Both the position numbers and the translations under genes were made by a program. From the NCBI GenBank assembly GCA_036397255.1, contig DASWJH010000073.1:1-42218 (forward strand): DNA of 42,218 nt. Reading direction: 5' to 3'. Below, piece by piece: positions 18,111 through 25,833 of the stretch. The first letter of the stretch is position 1; each line of letters opens with the position of its first letter. The notes under the pieces were generated by a model. The model made no database searches and was not told the DNA's origin. It saw only the letters and a program-made list of their open reading frames with translations. The DNA is from Nitrospiria bacterium. Lineage in GTDB: Bacteria; Nitrospirota; Nitrospiria; DASWJH01.

Positions 18111-18316
18111 AGGTTTAAGTTCCTCTTGGGCTTCTTTTTCAGACCGGTAATAGAATTACCACCATTTCATCCCTCCAAAGGCCAAGGTGGGAATCCAGGG
18201 TTAAGTAGAAGGTGGAGCACCCTGTAAAAAAATATCACTAAAGCCGGGGGACTGAGAGCAAAAGAGATGGGCCATGGCCTTTGGCGAGACATAAAACTTC
18301 TTTGCAGAGTTTGTTC
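18111..18316. other. 206-bp spacer between gspD and gspE
   Basis: This is unusually large for an otherwise tight operon. A 41-codon reading frame exists on the minus strand, but it is rich in proline and tryptophan, has no good ribosome site and looks non-coding. No clear terminator or promoter was seen. Confidence 0.4.
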
Positions 18317-20593
18317 CTACCGAATCACCTCTGGGTTTCCAGGAGGGTGAATTCCCTTTTCAAGGAATTCCAATCTTCTCTTTCTTATTTCCACCTGATT
18401 TTCCTGTAAAAATTCTGCCATCTCTTGGGTTTTTCTGGCAGTCACCAGATCCAATTCCCCCCCATTCCTGACAATATAGGGGGTTAAAAATATGAGAAGA
18501 TTCCTTTTTTCCACCCGTTTGGATTGAAATTTAAACAACCATCCCAAAATGGGAATATCCCCTAAAAAGGGGACTTTTCGTTCGCTTTTAATAAGGTCAT
18601 CCCTTATTAACCCCCCTAAAACAGCGGTTTGTTTGTCCTCCACAATTACTGTCGTATTGGTGGACCGCTTATTGGTCGTCGGTCCCACAAAAAGATCCTG
18701 AACAGATTGAGGGGTATCCGTAACGGTGGATATTTCCTGAAAAACATCCAACTTGACGAGGTTGTTTTCCATTATTTGTGGAACCAGACGAAGTGTAATG
18801 CCCACATCCATCCGCTCAATGGCGGTAACGGTATTTCCCCCAGTGGTTTGGCTTTGCCCAGTGGTAATGGGAATATTTTGTCCTACCACAATTTCTGCCT
18901 TCTGATTATCACTGGTTAGAAGTTGGGGGGTTGAAAGAATATTGACATCAGAATCGGACTGCAACGCACGAAGAAGAGCCCCAATATTTAAAAATTTATT
19001 CCCCTGAAATTCAAAAGTTCCCTTGATAATTCCGACTGCTAAACCGGTTAACCCAACAGGACCCTGAGTGGCCAGGGTACTGATACCCCCAAAATTGGTT
19101 CCCCCAGCAGGCTGTAACACACCACTGAGTTCGTTGTTACTATCGGTTTTAATGGGAACCTGGGCCTCAACACCGATTTCGCGAAGCGTATCCAACCCGA
19201 TTTCCAGGATCACCGCCTCCACGTAAACCTGCCGACGCCGTACATCCAATTGCTGAATCACCTTTTTAATCCGCTCAAAATCTTCGGGAGAGGAGGTGAT
19301 GATTAGAGCATTGGTTGACTTATCAGGAAGAATTTGAACCGGCCCCTCTATACCTGTGGAATCATCTCCAGTGGCTTTGGACACCGCTTGTGCACGGGCT
19401 GTCCCACCTGAACGGGCAACCAGTCCGGCCAATAACTTGGCCATATCTTCTGCATTGGAGTTCTCTAAAAAGTAAACATTGATATCCTTTGTTTCGGGAA
19501 GTTGATTTTTCGGAACAATCTGAATTACCTCTCCCACCGGAAGGGCTGCGAGCCCTTTCAAATCCAAAACGGAAAGGAAAACCCCATAAGCCTCCTCTGG
19601 GTTTAATTTTTTCGGGGAAAAAATGGTCACCCGTCCTCTAACTTTTTCATCTATCATAAAATTTTTTCCAGTCAGCTCACTTATAAATTTCACTAAAACC
19701 GGCAAATCCACATTATTAAAATCCATGGTGATGAGTTTAGGGTCTTTGTCGGATGATGGTTTTGCCAACACCGGAACTTTTTTTCCAAATTCTTTTCCGG
19801 GGGTCTCCCCTGAACCATTAGGGGTTTGTGAATTTTCAACTTTTGGAATTTGGGAGGCTACCAAGATAGGTTCCCCTTTTTTCATGCCCTCTTGGTTTAA
19901 CGATTCAGTTTTTTGTTTAGTGTTGTCCGCACCCATCGTTTCCTTTACAATTGTCGCTTTCCCAAACGGGACCTTTTCGATTCCCTCAGATGATGAAACC
20001 TGTTCTTTTACCCGATCTTGTGAGGTTTTGAGCAATGTTGATGATGGGAAAGAGGGCCCTTCGCTGAAGGATTCAGGGGCCAAAAAAACCGAAATGATTT
20101 TTCCTTTTTCTATCACCTTGAAGGGAACCGATTCGGATAAATCCAAAACAACCCGAACCTTATTAGGGCTAACGTGTTCTCCAATTCGAATTTTTTTGAG
20201 TACGGGCTCTGCCCCCGGCAGGATGTGGGATTCCAATTGGCTTGAAGTACCCAACAAATCTACCACCAATCTATTATTATCAATCATGAACGATTTCTGT
20301 CTCAATTCACCATTCCCTTCAATAAGGACTTTAACCCCATTCTGATCCGCTATGGCCTCTACTTTTATGATCTTGCTGGCAAGGGGAATAGTCTCTTTAC
20401 CAGAGATTTTCTCCCCCTGGGCATGTAAATAGATTGGAATTAAAAAATTAAAATAAAGAAAAAAAGGAAGACCTAAAAACAGAAAACATTTCCTAAAAAT
20501 AAAATTTTGAAAAAAATACCGTTTATGGGGTTTATGGAAAAATGCCTTTTGGCATAGAAAGTCAGGAATACTCGTTTGTTTGCGATTCCTCAT
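18317..20593 (-). CDS. gspD: Type II secretion secretin GspD with AMIN domain
   Basis: Outer-membrane secretin channel. A long n-region and hydrophobic core (to about residue 58, IYLHAQG) form the signal peptide. An AMIN-type domain (about 70-170: VEAIADQNGVKVLIEG, RLVVDLLG, VRVVLDLSES) follows, then a Ser/Thr-rich linker (about 180-275). The N0 domain is at 285-360 (LITMDFNNVDLPVLVKFIS), one KH-like N domain at 370-455 ends QQLDVRRRQVYVEAVILEI, and the secretin core has GTNFGG, VNILSTPQLLTSDNQKAEI and the VPFLGDIPILGWLF motif. Fewer N domains than classic GspD plus AMIN gives a PilQ-like architecture. The genetic context (gspC, G-K) still favours T2SS. It starts 2 bp after gspC. Confidence 0.93.
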   Translation of the reverse strand: MRNRKQTSIPDFLCQKAFFHKPHKRYFFQNFIFRKCFLFLGLPFFLYFNFLIPIYLHAQGEKISGKETIPLASKIIKVEAIADQNGVKVLIEGNGELRQKSFMIDNNRLVVDLLGTSSQLESHILPGAEPVLKKIRIGEHVSPNKVRVVLDLSESVPFKVIEKGKIISVFLAPESFSEGPSFPSSTLLKTSQDRVKEQVSSSEGIEKVPFGKATIVKETMGADNTKQKTESLNQEGMKKGEPILVASQIPKVENSQTPNGSGETPGKEFGKKVPVLAKPSSDKDPKLITMDFNNVDLPVLVKFISELTGKNFMIDEKVRGRVTIFSPKKLNPEEAYGVFLSVLDLKGLAALPVGEVIQIVPKNQLPETKDINVYFLENSNAEDMAKLLAGLVARSGGTARAQAVSKATGDDSTGIEGPVQILPDKSTNALIITSSPEDFERIKKVIQQLDVRRRQVYVEAVILEIGLDTLREIGVEAQVPIKTDSNNELSGVLQPAGGTNFGGISTLATQGPVGLTGLAVGIIKGTFEFQGNKFLNIGALLRALQSDSDVNILSTPQLLTSDNQKAEIVVGQNIPITTGQSQTTGGNTVTAIERMDVGITLRLVPQIMENNLVKLDVFQEISTVTDTPQSVQDLFVGPTTNKRSTNTTVIVEDKQTAVLGGLIRDDLIKSERKVPFLGDIPILGWLFKFQSKRVEKRNLLIFLTPYIVRNGGELDLVTARKTQEMAEFLQENQVEIRKRRLEFLEKGIHPPGNPEVIR

Positions 20594-20595
20594 AA

Positions 20596-21501
20596 TTAAC
20601 GAATTTCGTAATCAAAAGAAGTTTTTATGTTATTTCGAACCAAATCCAAAGAAATACTTGTCTCATCTTTGAGTTGTTGAAAAATCTTTAAAAAACTCTG
20701 GGGATCCTTGATATCGATTCCATTGATTCTCTGCAGAATATCACCGTTTTTTAATCCAATTCTTTCATAGATGCTATTGGGCACGATTGAAATAATTCTG
20801 AAGCCGTTGGCCTTACCCTGGGTAAAATTGGGAATAATCCTGGCTTTTGTTAAAAGTTGGGGGAGATTTTCAAAGGCCTGTGAGACCTCCCGTTTATCTA
20901 ACACCCAATTGTTGGGGGCAACGGTTCGGATACCCGTGTTTTCTCCTTCCTCTAATTTTGCATTTTCCATTTGGGATGAACCTTCCTCGAGCTCTTCCTC
21001 AAATAGAAGGAGTAATTCCTCTCTTCCTCCTCTTAAAAGGGTGGCCTTTTCTCGATCAACGTAAACCAGCTTCGCCCCTTCCACCACCATGTCATTGATT
21101 CGGTATAATTCCTGGTTCTTTGTTTTTTCATCCTGAATCACAGCAAAACTTTTTGCGGAATCCCACCCTACTACAGTCCCAATTAAACGAATATTAAGAG
21201 GGGTCAATTCTATTTCGGGCGGGTTATCAGGAATAGAGGCAATCTCAGTGTCTTTTTTCCCCCGAAGTTCCCGACTGAAGATATTTCCCTCCAAAATAGC
21301 TTGGGAATACTGTTGGAAAGGTTTACGAATTTGGGAAGGGGAAGCCAGGGAATTATCCTTTATTTTGGAGTGAACAACAAGTTTTTCTCCAATAAAAAAC
21401 CCAATTAAATCAGCGACTATGAAGGAGAAAAGGGTCAATAAAATGAAATGGGAAAAAACAAAAAAACCTTTCCCGGGTTTAAAACCTCCTCTTATTCCCA
21501 T
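20596..21501 (-). CDS. gspC: Type II secretion protein GspC with PDZ domain
   Basis: Inner-membrane protein that couples the platform to the secretin and helps select cargo. The ATG at 21501 is preferred (MGIRGGFKPG) with GGAAGGA in front; a TTG six codons upstream is unlikely. One membrane helix lies at about 16-42. The homology region follows (LNIRLIGTVVGWDSAKSFAVIQDE, then YRINDMVVEGAKLVYVDREKATL). The C-terminal PDZ domain is at about 220-300, with FRIISIVPNSIYERIGLKNGDILQRINGI. It is the first gene of the operon, about 160 bp below its promoter. Confidence 0.93.
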   Translation of the reverse strand: MGIRGGFKPGKGFFVFSHFILLTLFSFIVADLIGFFIGEKLVVHSKIKDNSLASPSQIRKPFQQYSQAILEGNIFSRELRGKKDTEIASIPDNPPEIELTPLNIRLIGTVVGWDSAKSFAVIQDEKTKNQELYRINDMVVEGAKLVYVDREKATLLRGGREELLLLFEEELEEGSSQMENAKLEEGENTGIRTVAPNNWVLDKREVSQAFENLPQLLTKARIIPNFTQGKANGFRIISIVPNSIYERIGLKNGDILQRINGIDIKDPQSFLKIFQQLKDETSISLDLVRNNIKTSFDYEIR

Positions 21502-21551
21502 AGTTCCTTCCTTACCCAAAAATAACGATGAAATTCTTCACACAAAAAGAA

Positions 21552-21563
21552 TGCACCTGTGCA
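21552..21563. promoter_or_regulatory. 12-bp palindrome in the gsp leader
   Basis: TGCAC-CT-GTGCA, an inverted repeat lying between the gsp promoter and gspC. It could be a protein-binding site or part of a leader hairpin. No matching regulator is known from the window. Confidence 0.3.
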
Positions 21564-21669
21564 ATTTAAAGTCATTATTGCCGGCGAATAAAGTCCTTAA
21601 AAACTGCCACTGAGGGTGAGCCATTTAAAATTGGAAAAAATGAAGAGAAGGTATCAGAATTTAATTTTC

Positions 21670-21697
21670 ATTATAGTATTTTCTACTGATTTGTCAA
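21670..21697 (-). promoter_or_regulatory. Sigma70-type promoter of the gsp operon
   Basis: On the minus strand a perfect TTGACA (21697-21692) and a perfect TATAAT (21675-21670) are separated by 16 bases. The start would fall near 21663, leaving a leader of about 160 bases before gspC. Consensus hexamers suggest strong basal expression, limited only by the short spacer. Confidence 0.8.
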
Positions 21698-21829
21698 GGA
21701 GATATGTCATTTCTCCCCACCAACAAAAATTACACATCTGCTATCTGTCCCTTTACATTATGGACCTTCTTATGGTAGAAATCCAAATTCCATAAAGAGC
21801 ACTTGTTTTCATTCGAAAAGGAGGTATGG

Positions 21830-22360
21830 ATGTTTAAGGGTCACTGTATTTTTAGAATTAGCCTTTTAATTTTTTTGTTTTTAATAACCAGTATATCCAA
21901 AAGTATCGGTGCTGAATCCGTTGAAGGTCCCGGAAGGTCAATTCCTTCCCAGGGGAATGAGCACATTGCTTCCATAGGGGCTCCCCATGATCCATATAAC
22001 AGCAATCCTCCCACATCGGGTTGGCATGTGGGTTTTGTCGCAAGATGGGGTATTCATTCCAGCCCTATTCCAAAAGAATTACAGGTACACAATCTAGAAG
22101 ATGGAGGGGTCATCATCCAGTACAATTGTAATAATTGCGATGAATTGGTCTCAAAATTAACCAAAATCGCAAAAAAATATAATCGCATTGTTTTAGCCCC
22201 CTACACGGATATGAAACCTCTGATTGCCCTCACCGCGTGGGGAAAAATCGATGAACTTCCGGAATTTGATGAAAAACGAATAATCCGATTTGTCGAGGCA
22301 TATATTGGAGTTGATCACCACCCCAAAAAAGAAAACCTCCCCACCCCACCCCTCAAATAA
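21830..22360 (+). CDS. DUF3105-domain exported protein
   Basis: A 176-residue protein with a signal peptide (about residues 1-26, hydrophobic FRISLLIFLFLITSIS) and a DUF3105 domain. The family signature reads HIASIGAPHDPYNSNPPTSG followed by W-H, then LQVHNLEDGGVIIQYNC, and RIVLAPYTDMKPLIALTAWG. In most relatives the third element is LEHG; here the His is Asp (LEDGG). An NCNNC motif adds two cysteines that could bind metal or form a disulfide. The function is unknown. The start is the ATG at 21830 with GGAGG 5-6 bases before it, not the TTG at 21803. It is a single gene, divergent from the gsp operon. Confidence 0.85.
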   Translation: MFKGHCIFRISLLIFLFLITSISKSIGAESVEGPGRSIPSQGNEHIASIGAPHDPYNSNPPTSGWHVGFVARWGIHSSPIPKELQVHNLEDGGVIIQYNCNNCDELVSKLTKIAKKYNRIVLAPYTDMKPLIALTAWGKIDELPEFDEKRIIRFVEAYIGVDHHPKKENLPTPPLK

Positions 22361-22435
22361 GCCAGGTATTGGTTTTCCTTAAAAAAAGGGTTCCCAAAAG
22401 GGCCCCCTCCAAATAAAAAACTTAAATTAAAAAGA

Positions 22436-22474
22436 ATCTCTCCATACCCAAGGTTTCCGGGGAGAGTTTTTCTT
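22436..22474 (+). terminator. Hairpin between DUF3105 gene and repeat lipoprotein
   Basis: CTCTCC and GGAGAG arms around a 17-base loop, followed on the plus strand by TTTTTCTT and on the minus strand by ATTCTTTTT. It could terminate both convergent genes. The loop is large, so strength is uncertain. Confidence 0.5.
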
Positions 22475-22491
22475 ATCCCTTTTATCAAAAG

Positions 22492-23829
22492 TTAAGTTGT
22501 GCTTGTTGTAGAAGTGGTAGTCGTTGTGGTTGTGGTGGTGGTTGAGGTGGTGGTCGATGTCGTCGTGGTGGTGGTTGAGGTGGTGGTCGATGTCGTCGTG
22601 GTGGTGGTTGAGGTGGTAGTCGATGTTGTCGTGGTGGTGGTTGAGGTGGTGGTCGATGTCGTCGTGGTGGTGGTTGAGGTGGTGGTCGATGTCGTCGTGG
22701 TAGTGGTTGAGGTGGTGGTCGATGTCGTCGTGGTAGTGGTTGAGGTGGTGGTCGATGTCGTCGTGGTGGTGGTTGAGGTGGTGGTCGATGTCATCGTGGT
22801 TGAAGTAGTGGGCAAGGTGGTTGTTGCAGAAGTAGTTGAAGTGGTGGGTGAGGTGGTTGTCGCAGAAGTGGTTGTTGTGGAACCTGATATTGTCGTGGTG
22901 GTGGAAGTGGATCCTAAAGTCGTGGTTGGGACTAATGTAGTTGTCGTGGTGGTGGTTGAGGGAAGAGGATTAAGAACGTTTGAACTCAGAAAGTTAGTGA
23001 TGGAATTAGTTAAGTCTGCCTTTAAGGCATCAGGGGATAAATTCACCCCGCTTCCACTCACCAACTCTATTGAGGAACCATAAACCTGCCCGTCAAAATT
23101 TCCATCCGTAATATCCAGCTCAAGGGCCTCCAGCAAATCCAATACCGTAAAATTGCTAAATCCGGGATTGGCAGAACCAATATCAAACGCCTGTTGCGAC
23201 AGACCCAGGATAATTAAACCGTATTGTGTTGATGGATCCGTAAAATCAATGGGATTGGATAAAGACACATTGGGGATTATGTTGGTTATATTAAGGTTGA
23301 TCAAATTCACACCGGAGACCTGAATATGTTGACTGCTCATTTCCTGATTGGCGGAGGCAATGGCGGAGGAGGCAGAATTGCCATCTAAAATTTTAAAATC
23401 GGCTAAAATGCATCCTAAGGTGGTATAGGGAGTAATGGCCACATTGGATCTGGTTTCTCCGGAATTTAGGGGGTCAATACAGGTTCTCAGAGGATTTCGC
23501 CCTGCAAGGTCCAAAAGGGAACCCGTCACTTCATCTACAAAATTTCCACTGTTCAAATTCAATTCCATCAGACCGGTGGCACCCCCAATCGACAAGAAAT
23601 AATTTCCGCTGGAGTCGGTTAGACCTTGAACAATCGGGGTAGGTCCTCTTTGGCCATCGGGTGCAATATTCAAAGCATTGACCAAACCATTATCCACCGC
23701 TCCTTTGGTTACGGTCCCTGATATTGAACCTCTTGCCCCACCCCCGCCTCCCTCATCATCCCCCCCACACCCAAAAACCCCTATAAAAAGGGAAACAACC
23801 AACAAGGTTAGGATCTGTTTAAACCGTTT
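22492..23829 (-). CDS. Lipoprotein with long C-terminal Thr/Ser repeat tail
   Basis: Exported lipoprotein with the lipobox GVFGC followed by a Gly/Asp linker. It has a carboxypeptidase-regulatory-like beta domain (GSISGTVTKGAVDNGLVNAL, DSSGNYFLSIGG), a helical mid-region (SAIASANQEMSS, LIILGLSQQAFDIG), and then about 150 residues made almost only of Thr and Ser. The tail is an 11-residue repeat, TTTTTTSTTTS, encoded by a 33-bp tandem repeat, and the protein simply ends in it. The TTG at 23829 with GAGG upstream gives a compact signal peptide. The frame also opens at an ATG at 23877 that lacks a ribosome site. I do not recognise a function; surface display or a glycosylated stalk is possible. 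Confidence 0.7.
   Translation of the reverse strand, partial: KRFKQILTLLVVSLFIGVFGCGGDDEGGGGGARGSISGTVTKGAVDNGLVNALNIAPDGQRGPTPIVQGLTDSSGNYFLSIGGATGLMELNLNSGNFVDEVTGSLLDLAGRNPLRTCIDPLNSGETRSNVAITPYTTLGCILADFKILDGNSASSAIASANQEMSSQHIQVSGVNLINLNITNIIPNVSLSNPIDFTDPSTQYGLIILGLSQQAFDIGSANPGFSNFTVLDLLEALELDITDGNFDGQVYGSSIELVSGSGVNLSPDALKADLTNSITNFLSSNVLNPLPSTTTTTTTLVPTTTLGSTSTTTTISGSTTTTSATTTSPTTSTTSATTTLPTTSTTMTSTTTSTTTTTTSTTTSTTTTTTSTTTSTTTTTTSTTTSTTTTTTSTTTSTTTTTTSTTTSTTTTTTSTTTSTTTTTTSTTTSTTTTTTTTTTSTTSTT
22523..22795. repeat. 33-bp tandem repeat, about 8 copies
   Basis: The core GAGGTGGTGGTCGAT recurs eight times at exactly 33-bp spacing between about 22544 and 22790, with only a few third-position changes (for example GTA for GTG, GTT for GTC). 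The unit is a multiple of three and encodes 11 residues of the Thr/Ser tail on the minus strand. Copy number is likely to vary by slippage or recombination. Confidence 0.9.
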
Positions 23830-23877
23830 CAACGGATATTTTCCTCTTCTTTTTACTTCTGGTCCCGGGCCAAGCAT

Positions 23878-24155
23878 GCCAATTTCAGGATTTCATGGCA
23901 AAATTTATTAAAAGTAATTCCTTTGTTTATAAAAGCACTTTTAATGCCATTTGGAGGCAAAAAAGGTATTTTTTAAAAAGAAATTGCATAGTACTGAAAA
24001 TATTGGAAAGTTTCAATATAAATTTCACGGTTTCTTAATATTTAGGAAGGGTGTCCTTTTTAAGGATTGAAAAGGTTTTCTAGAAATAGGAATTTCAGTC
24101 TTTTTTTAAAAAGGAAACAGGGAAATCCTTTTCCACTTTAAAACCAATTAAATCC
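23878..24155. other. AT-rich intergenic region with divergent promoters
   Basis: No convincing gene lies between the divergent lipoprotein and lnt genes. The region is rich in A and T runs and holds the promoters listed at 23988 and 24156. A short minus-strand frame at 24138-24386 runs into lnt antisense and is not supported. Confidence 0.5.
23988..24016 (-). promoter_or_regulatory. Candidate promoter of the repeat lipoprotein gene
   Basis: Minus strand TTGAAA (24016-24011), 17 bases, TACTAT (23993-23988). This leaves a leader of roughly 110-150 bases depending on the start codon. Confidence 0.45.
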
Positions 24156-24184
24156 TTGAAATTTAAGCTTTAAAACGCTATATT
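24156..24184 (+). promoter_or_regulatory. Promoter of lnt-prfB
   Basis: TTGAAA at 24156-24161 and TATATT at 24179-24184 with a 17-base spacer. The predicted start, about 24191, lies some 32 bases before the lnt ATG. Confidence 0.65.
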
Positions 24185-24222
24185 CGTGCTTTTTTAAAAT
24201 CAGACGATCCCAACGCACCCGG

Positions 24223-25833
24223 ATGGAGCCTTTGATTGAATCGGTAACCAGAAAAAACCTGGCCCATTTTTTAATCCCCTCTATTTCCTCCGGAATTCTT
24301 TTTTTCCTTTGTTTTCCCTCTTTTGAGTTTCCTTTTCTTGCTTGGTTTTGTCTCATCCCCTTATTTTTCGCCATCCGGAATGTCACTCCAAAAACTGCTT
24401 TTTGGCTGGGGGGAATTTCAGGAACACTCTATTTTCTTGGAACCATTTCCTGGGTCACCAATACAATGGTGCAATACGGGAAGCTTCCTTGGGTGCTCAG
24501 TGTTTTGTTAATGTTTCTTTTAGTTTTTTACCTTTCCCTTTACGTGGCTACCTTTTCGTTTCTGGCCCATTGGGCTTCCACTTCAAAAAACATCCCATTA
24601 TTTATAAGTGCCCCGCTTTTTTGGACCATGTTGGAATATGGGAGGGGCCACTTTTTCACGGGTTTTCCATGGGTATTGTTGGGTTATTCACAATATCAAT
24701 CGCTTTGGGTCATCCAAATTGCAGATACCACAAGCGTTTATGGCATTTCCTTCTTGATCGTATTGGTCAATGTCTTTTTCTACGAATGGGTTTGCTTCTT
24801 TTTCCTGAGAAAAGAGAATAAGTCAGGAAAAACTATTCCATGGGCTTCTTCCGCTTTTACTTTAATCGCTCTTTTAATCACACTTTTTTACGGTCATTCA
24901 AAAATTTCCCAGACTGAAGAAAAAAAATCATTTATAAACCTCGCCCTCATCCAGGGAAATATTGGACAGGATATAAAATGGGATAGGAGATTTCAGGAGG
25001 AAACCCTTAACACCTACCTAACCCTTACCGAAAGGGAAACGCAAAAGGGCATTGATTTAGTGGTCTGGCCTGAAGCGGCAACTCCTTTTCTCTTTAATCA
25101 AAATCTTGAGTACCAAAAAAGGATTTTACAGTTCGCCCATGCCCAATCCACCCCCCTACTTTTTGGAAGCCCATCCCTCACTCTTCTTGAAAATTCAGCA
25201 CCTGTTCTTCTCAATAGCGCTTATTTGATTTCCCCCGAAGGTCAAATAAAAAGCCGGTATGACAAAATGCATTTGGTGCCTTTTGGTGAATATGTCCCTC
25301 TTTCCTCCCTTCTCTCATTTGTCAACAAAATGGTAGAAGGGATCGGAAATTTTATCCCCGGAAAAACCCCACTGGTCATGGACCTCCCAAAAGCCAAATT
25401 TGGTGTGGTGATCTGTTTTGAAGTGATTTTTCCAGAGCTGGTCAGAAAATTTGTTAATCACGGGGCCCAAATGATGACCACCATCACCAATGATGCCTGG
25501 TTTGGATACTCCTCCGCTCCCTATCAGCATTTCTCTATGGTGGTATTTCGAGCCATTGAGAACCGTGTTTCTTTTGCCCGGGCGGCCAATACGGGGATCT
25601 CAGGTTTCATTGATTCTCGGGGAAGAATTTTAAAAAAAACCAATCTTTTTGAACGGACCACACTTCGAGAAACCCTTTTTCTAAATCATGAAAAGACTTT
25701 TTACACCCAATTTGGTGATATCTTTGCCTGGGTCTGTGTTATAATGTCTTTTTCCATCATTATTCCAAGCATTTACCTTGAAATTAAAAAGAAAGGAAAA
25801 CTCCATGTTGGAAGAAACCCAGGAAAAATTTGA
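24223..25833 (+). CDS. lnt: Apolipoprotein N-acyltransferase
   Basis: Integral inner-membrane enzyme that adds the third acyl chain to the N-terminal cysteine of lipoproteins, consistent with the many lipoproteins in this window. The N-terminal half has several membrane helices (about residues 18-50, 60-80, 88-112, 125-180, 207-223), followed by the periplasmic nitrilase-like domain. The catalytic triad is present: Glu284 in WPEAATP, Lys348 in DKMHLVPFGEYVP, and Cys398 in VICFEVIFPE. A last membrane helix is at about 500-522. Length 536 is normal. No strong ribosome site precedes the ATG. Its 3' end overlaps the prfB start by 29 bp. Confidence 0.97.
   Translation: MEPLIESVTRKNLAHFLIPSISSGILFFLCFPSFEFPFLAWFCLIPLFFAIRNVTPKTAFWLGGISGTLYFLGTISWVTNTMVQYGKLPWVLSVLLMFLLVFYLSLYVATFSFLAHWASTSKNIPLFISAPLFWTMLEYGRGHFFTGFPWVLLGYSQYQSLWVIQIADTTSVYGISFLIVLVNVFFYEWVCFFFLRKENKSGKTIPWASSAFTLIALLITLFYGHSKISQTEEKKSFINLALIQGNIGQDIKWDRRFQEETLNTYLTLTERETQKGIDLVVWPEAATPFLFNQNLEYQKRILQFAHAQSTPLLFGSPSLTLLENSAPVLLNSAYLISPEGQIKSRYDKMHLVPFGEYVPLSSLLSFVNKMVEGIGNFIPGKTPLVMDLPKAKFGVVICFEVIFPELVRKFVNHGAQMMTTITNDAWFGYSSAPYQHFSMVVFRAIENRVSFARAANTGISGFIDSRGRILKKTNLFERTTLRETLFLNHEKTFYTQFGDIFAWVCVIMSFSIIIPSIYLEIKKKGKLHVGRNPGKI

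Noticed and set aside
18170-18300. 41-codon frame between gspD and gspE
   Set aside because: It has no ribosome site, and its Pro/Trp/Leu-rich composition is unlike neighbouring proteins.
19623-20345. 240-residue plus-strand frame opposite gspD
   Set aside because: It is antisense to the well-supported secretin, without a family match or ribosome site.
22523-22795. CRISPR-like regular spacing
   Set aside because: The repeats are contiguous 33-bp units with no spacers and are multiples of a codon; they encode a protein tail.
22499-23083. Long plus-strand frame rich in Val, Glu and Asp
   Set aside because: It is the exact reverse of the Thr/Ser-coding tandem repeat. It lacks a ribosome site and a plausible protein composition.
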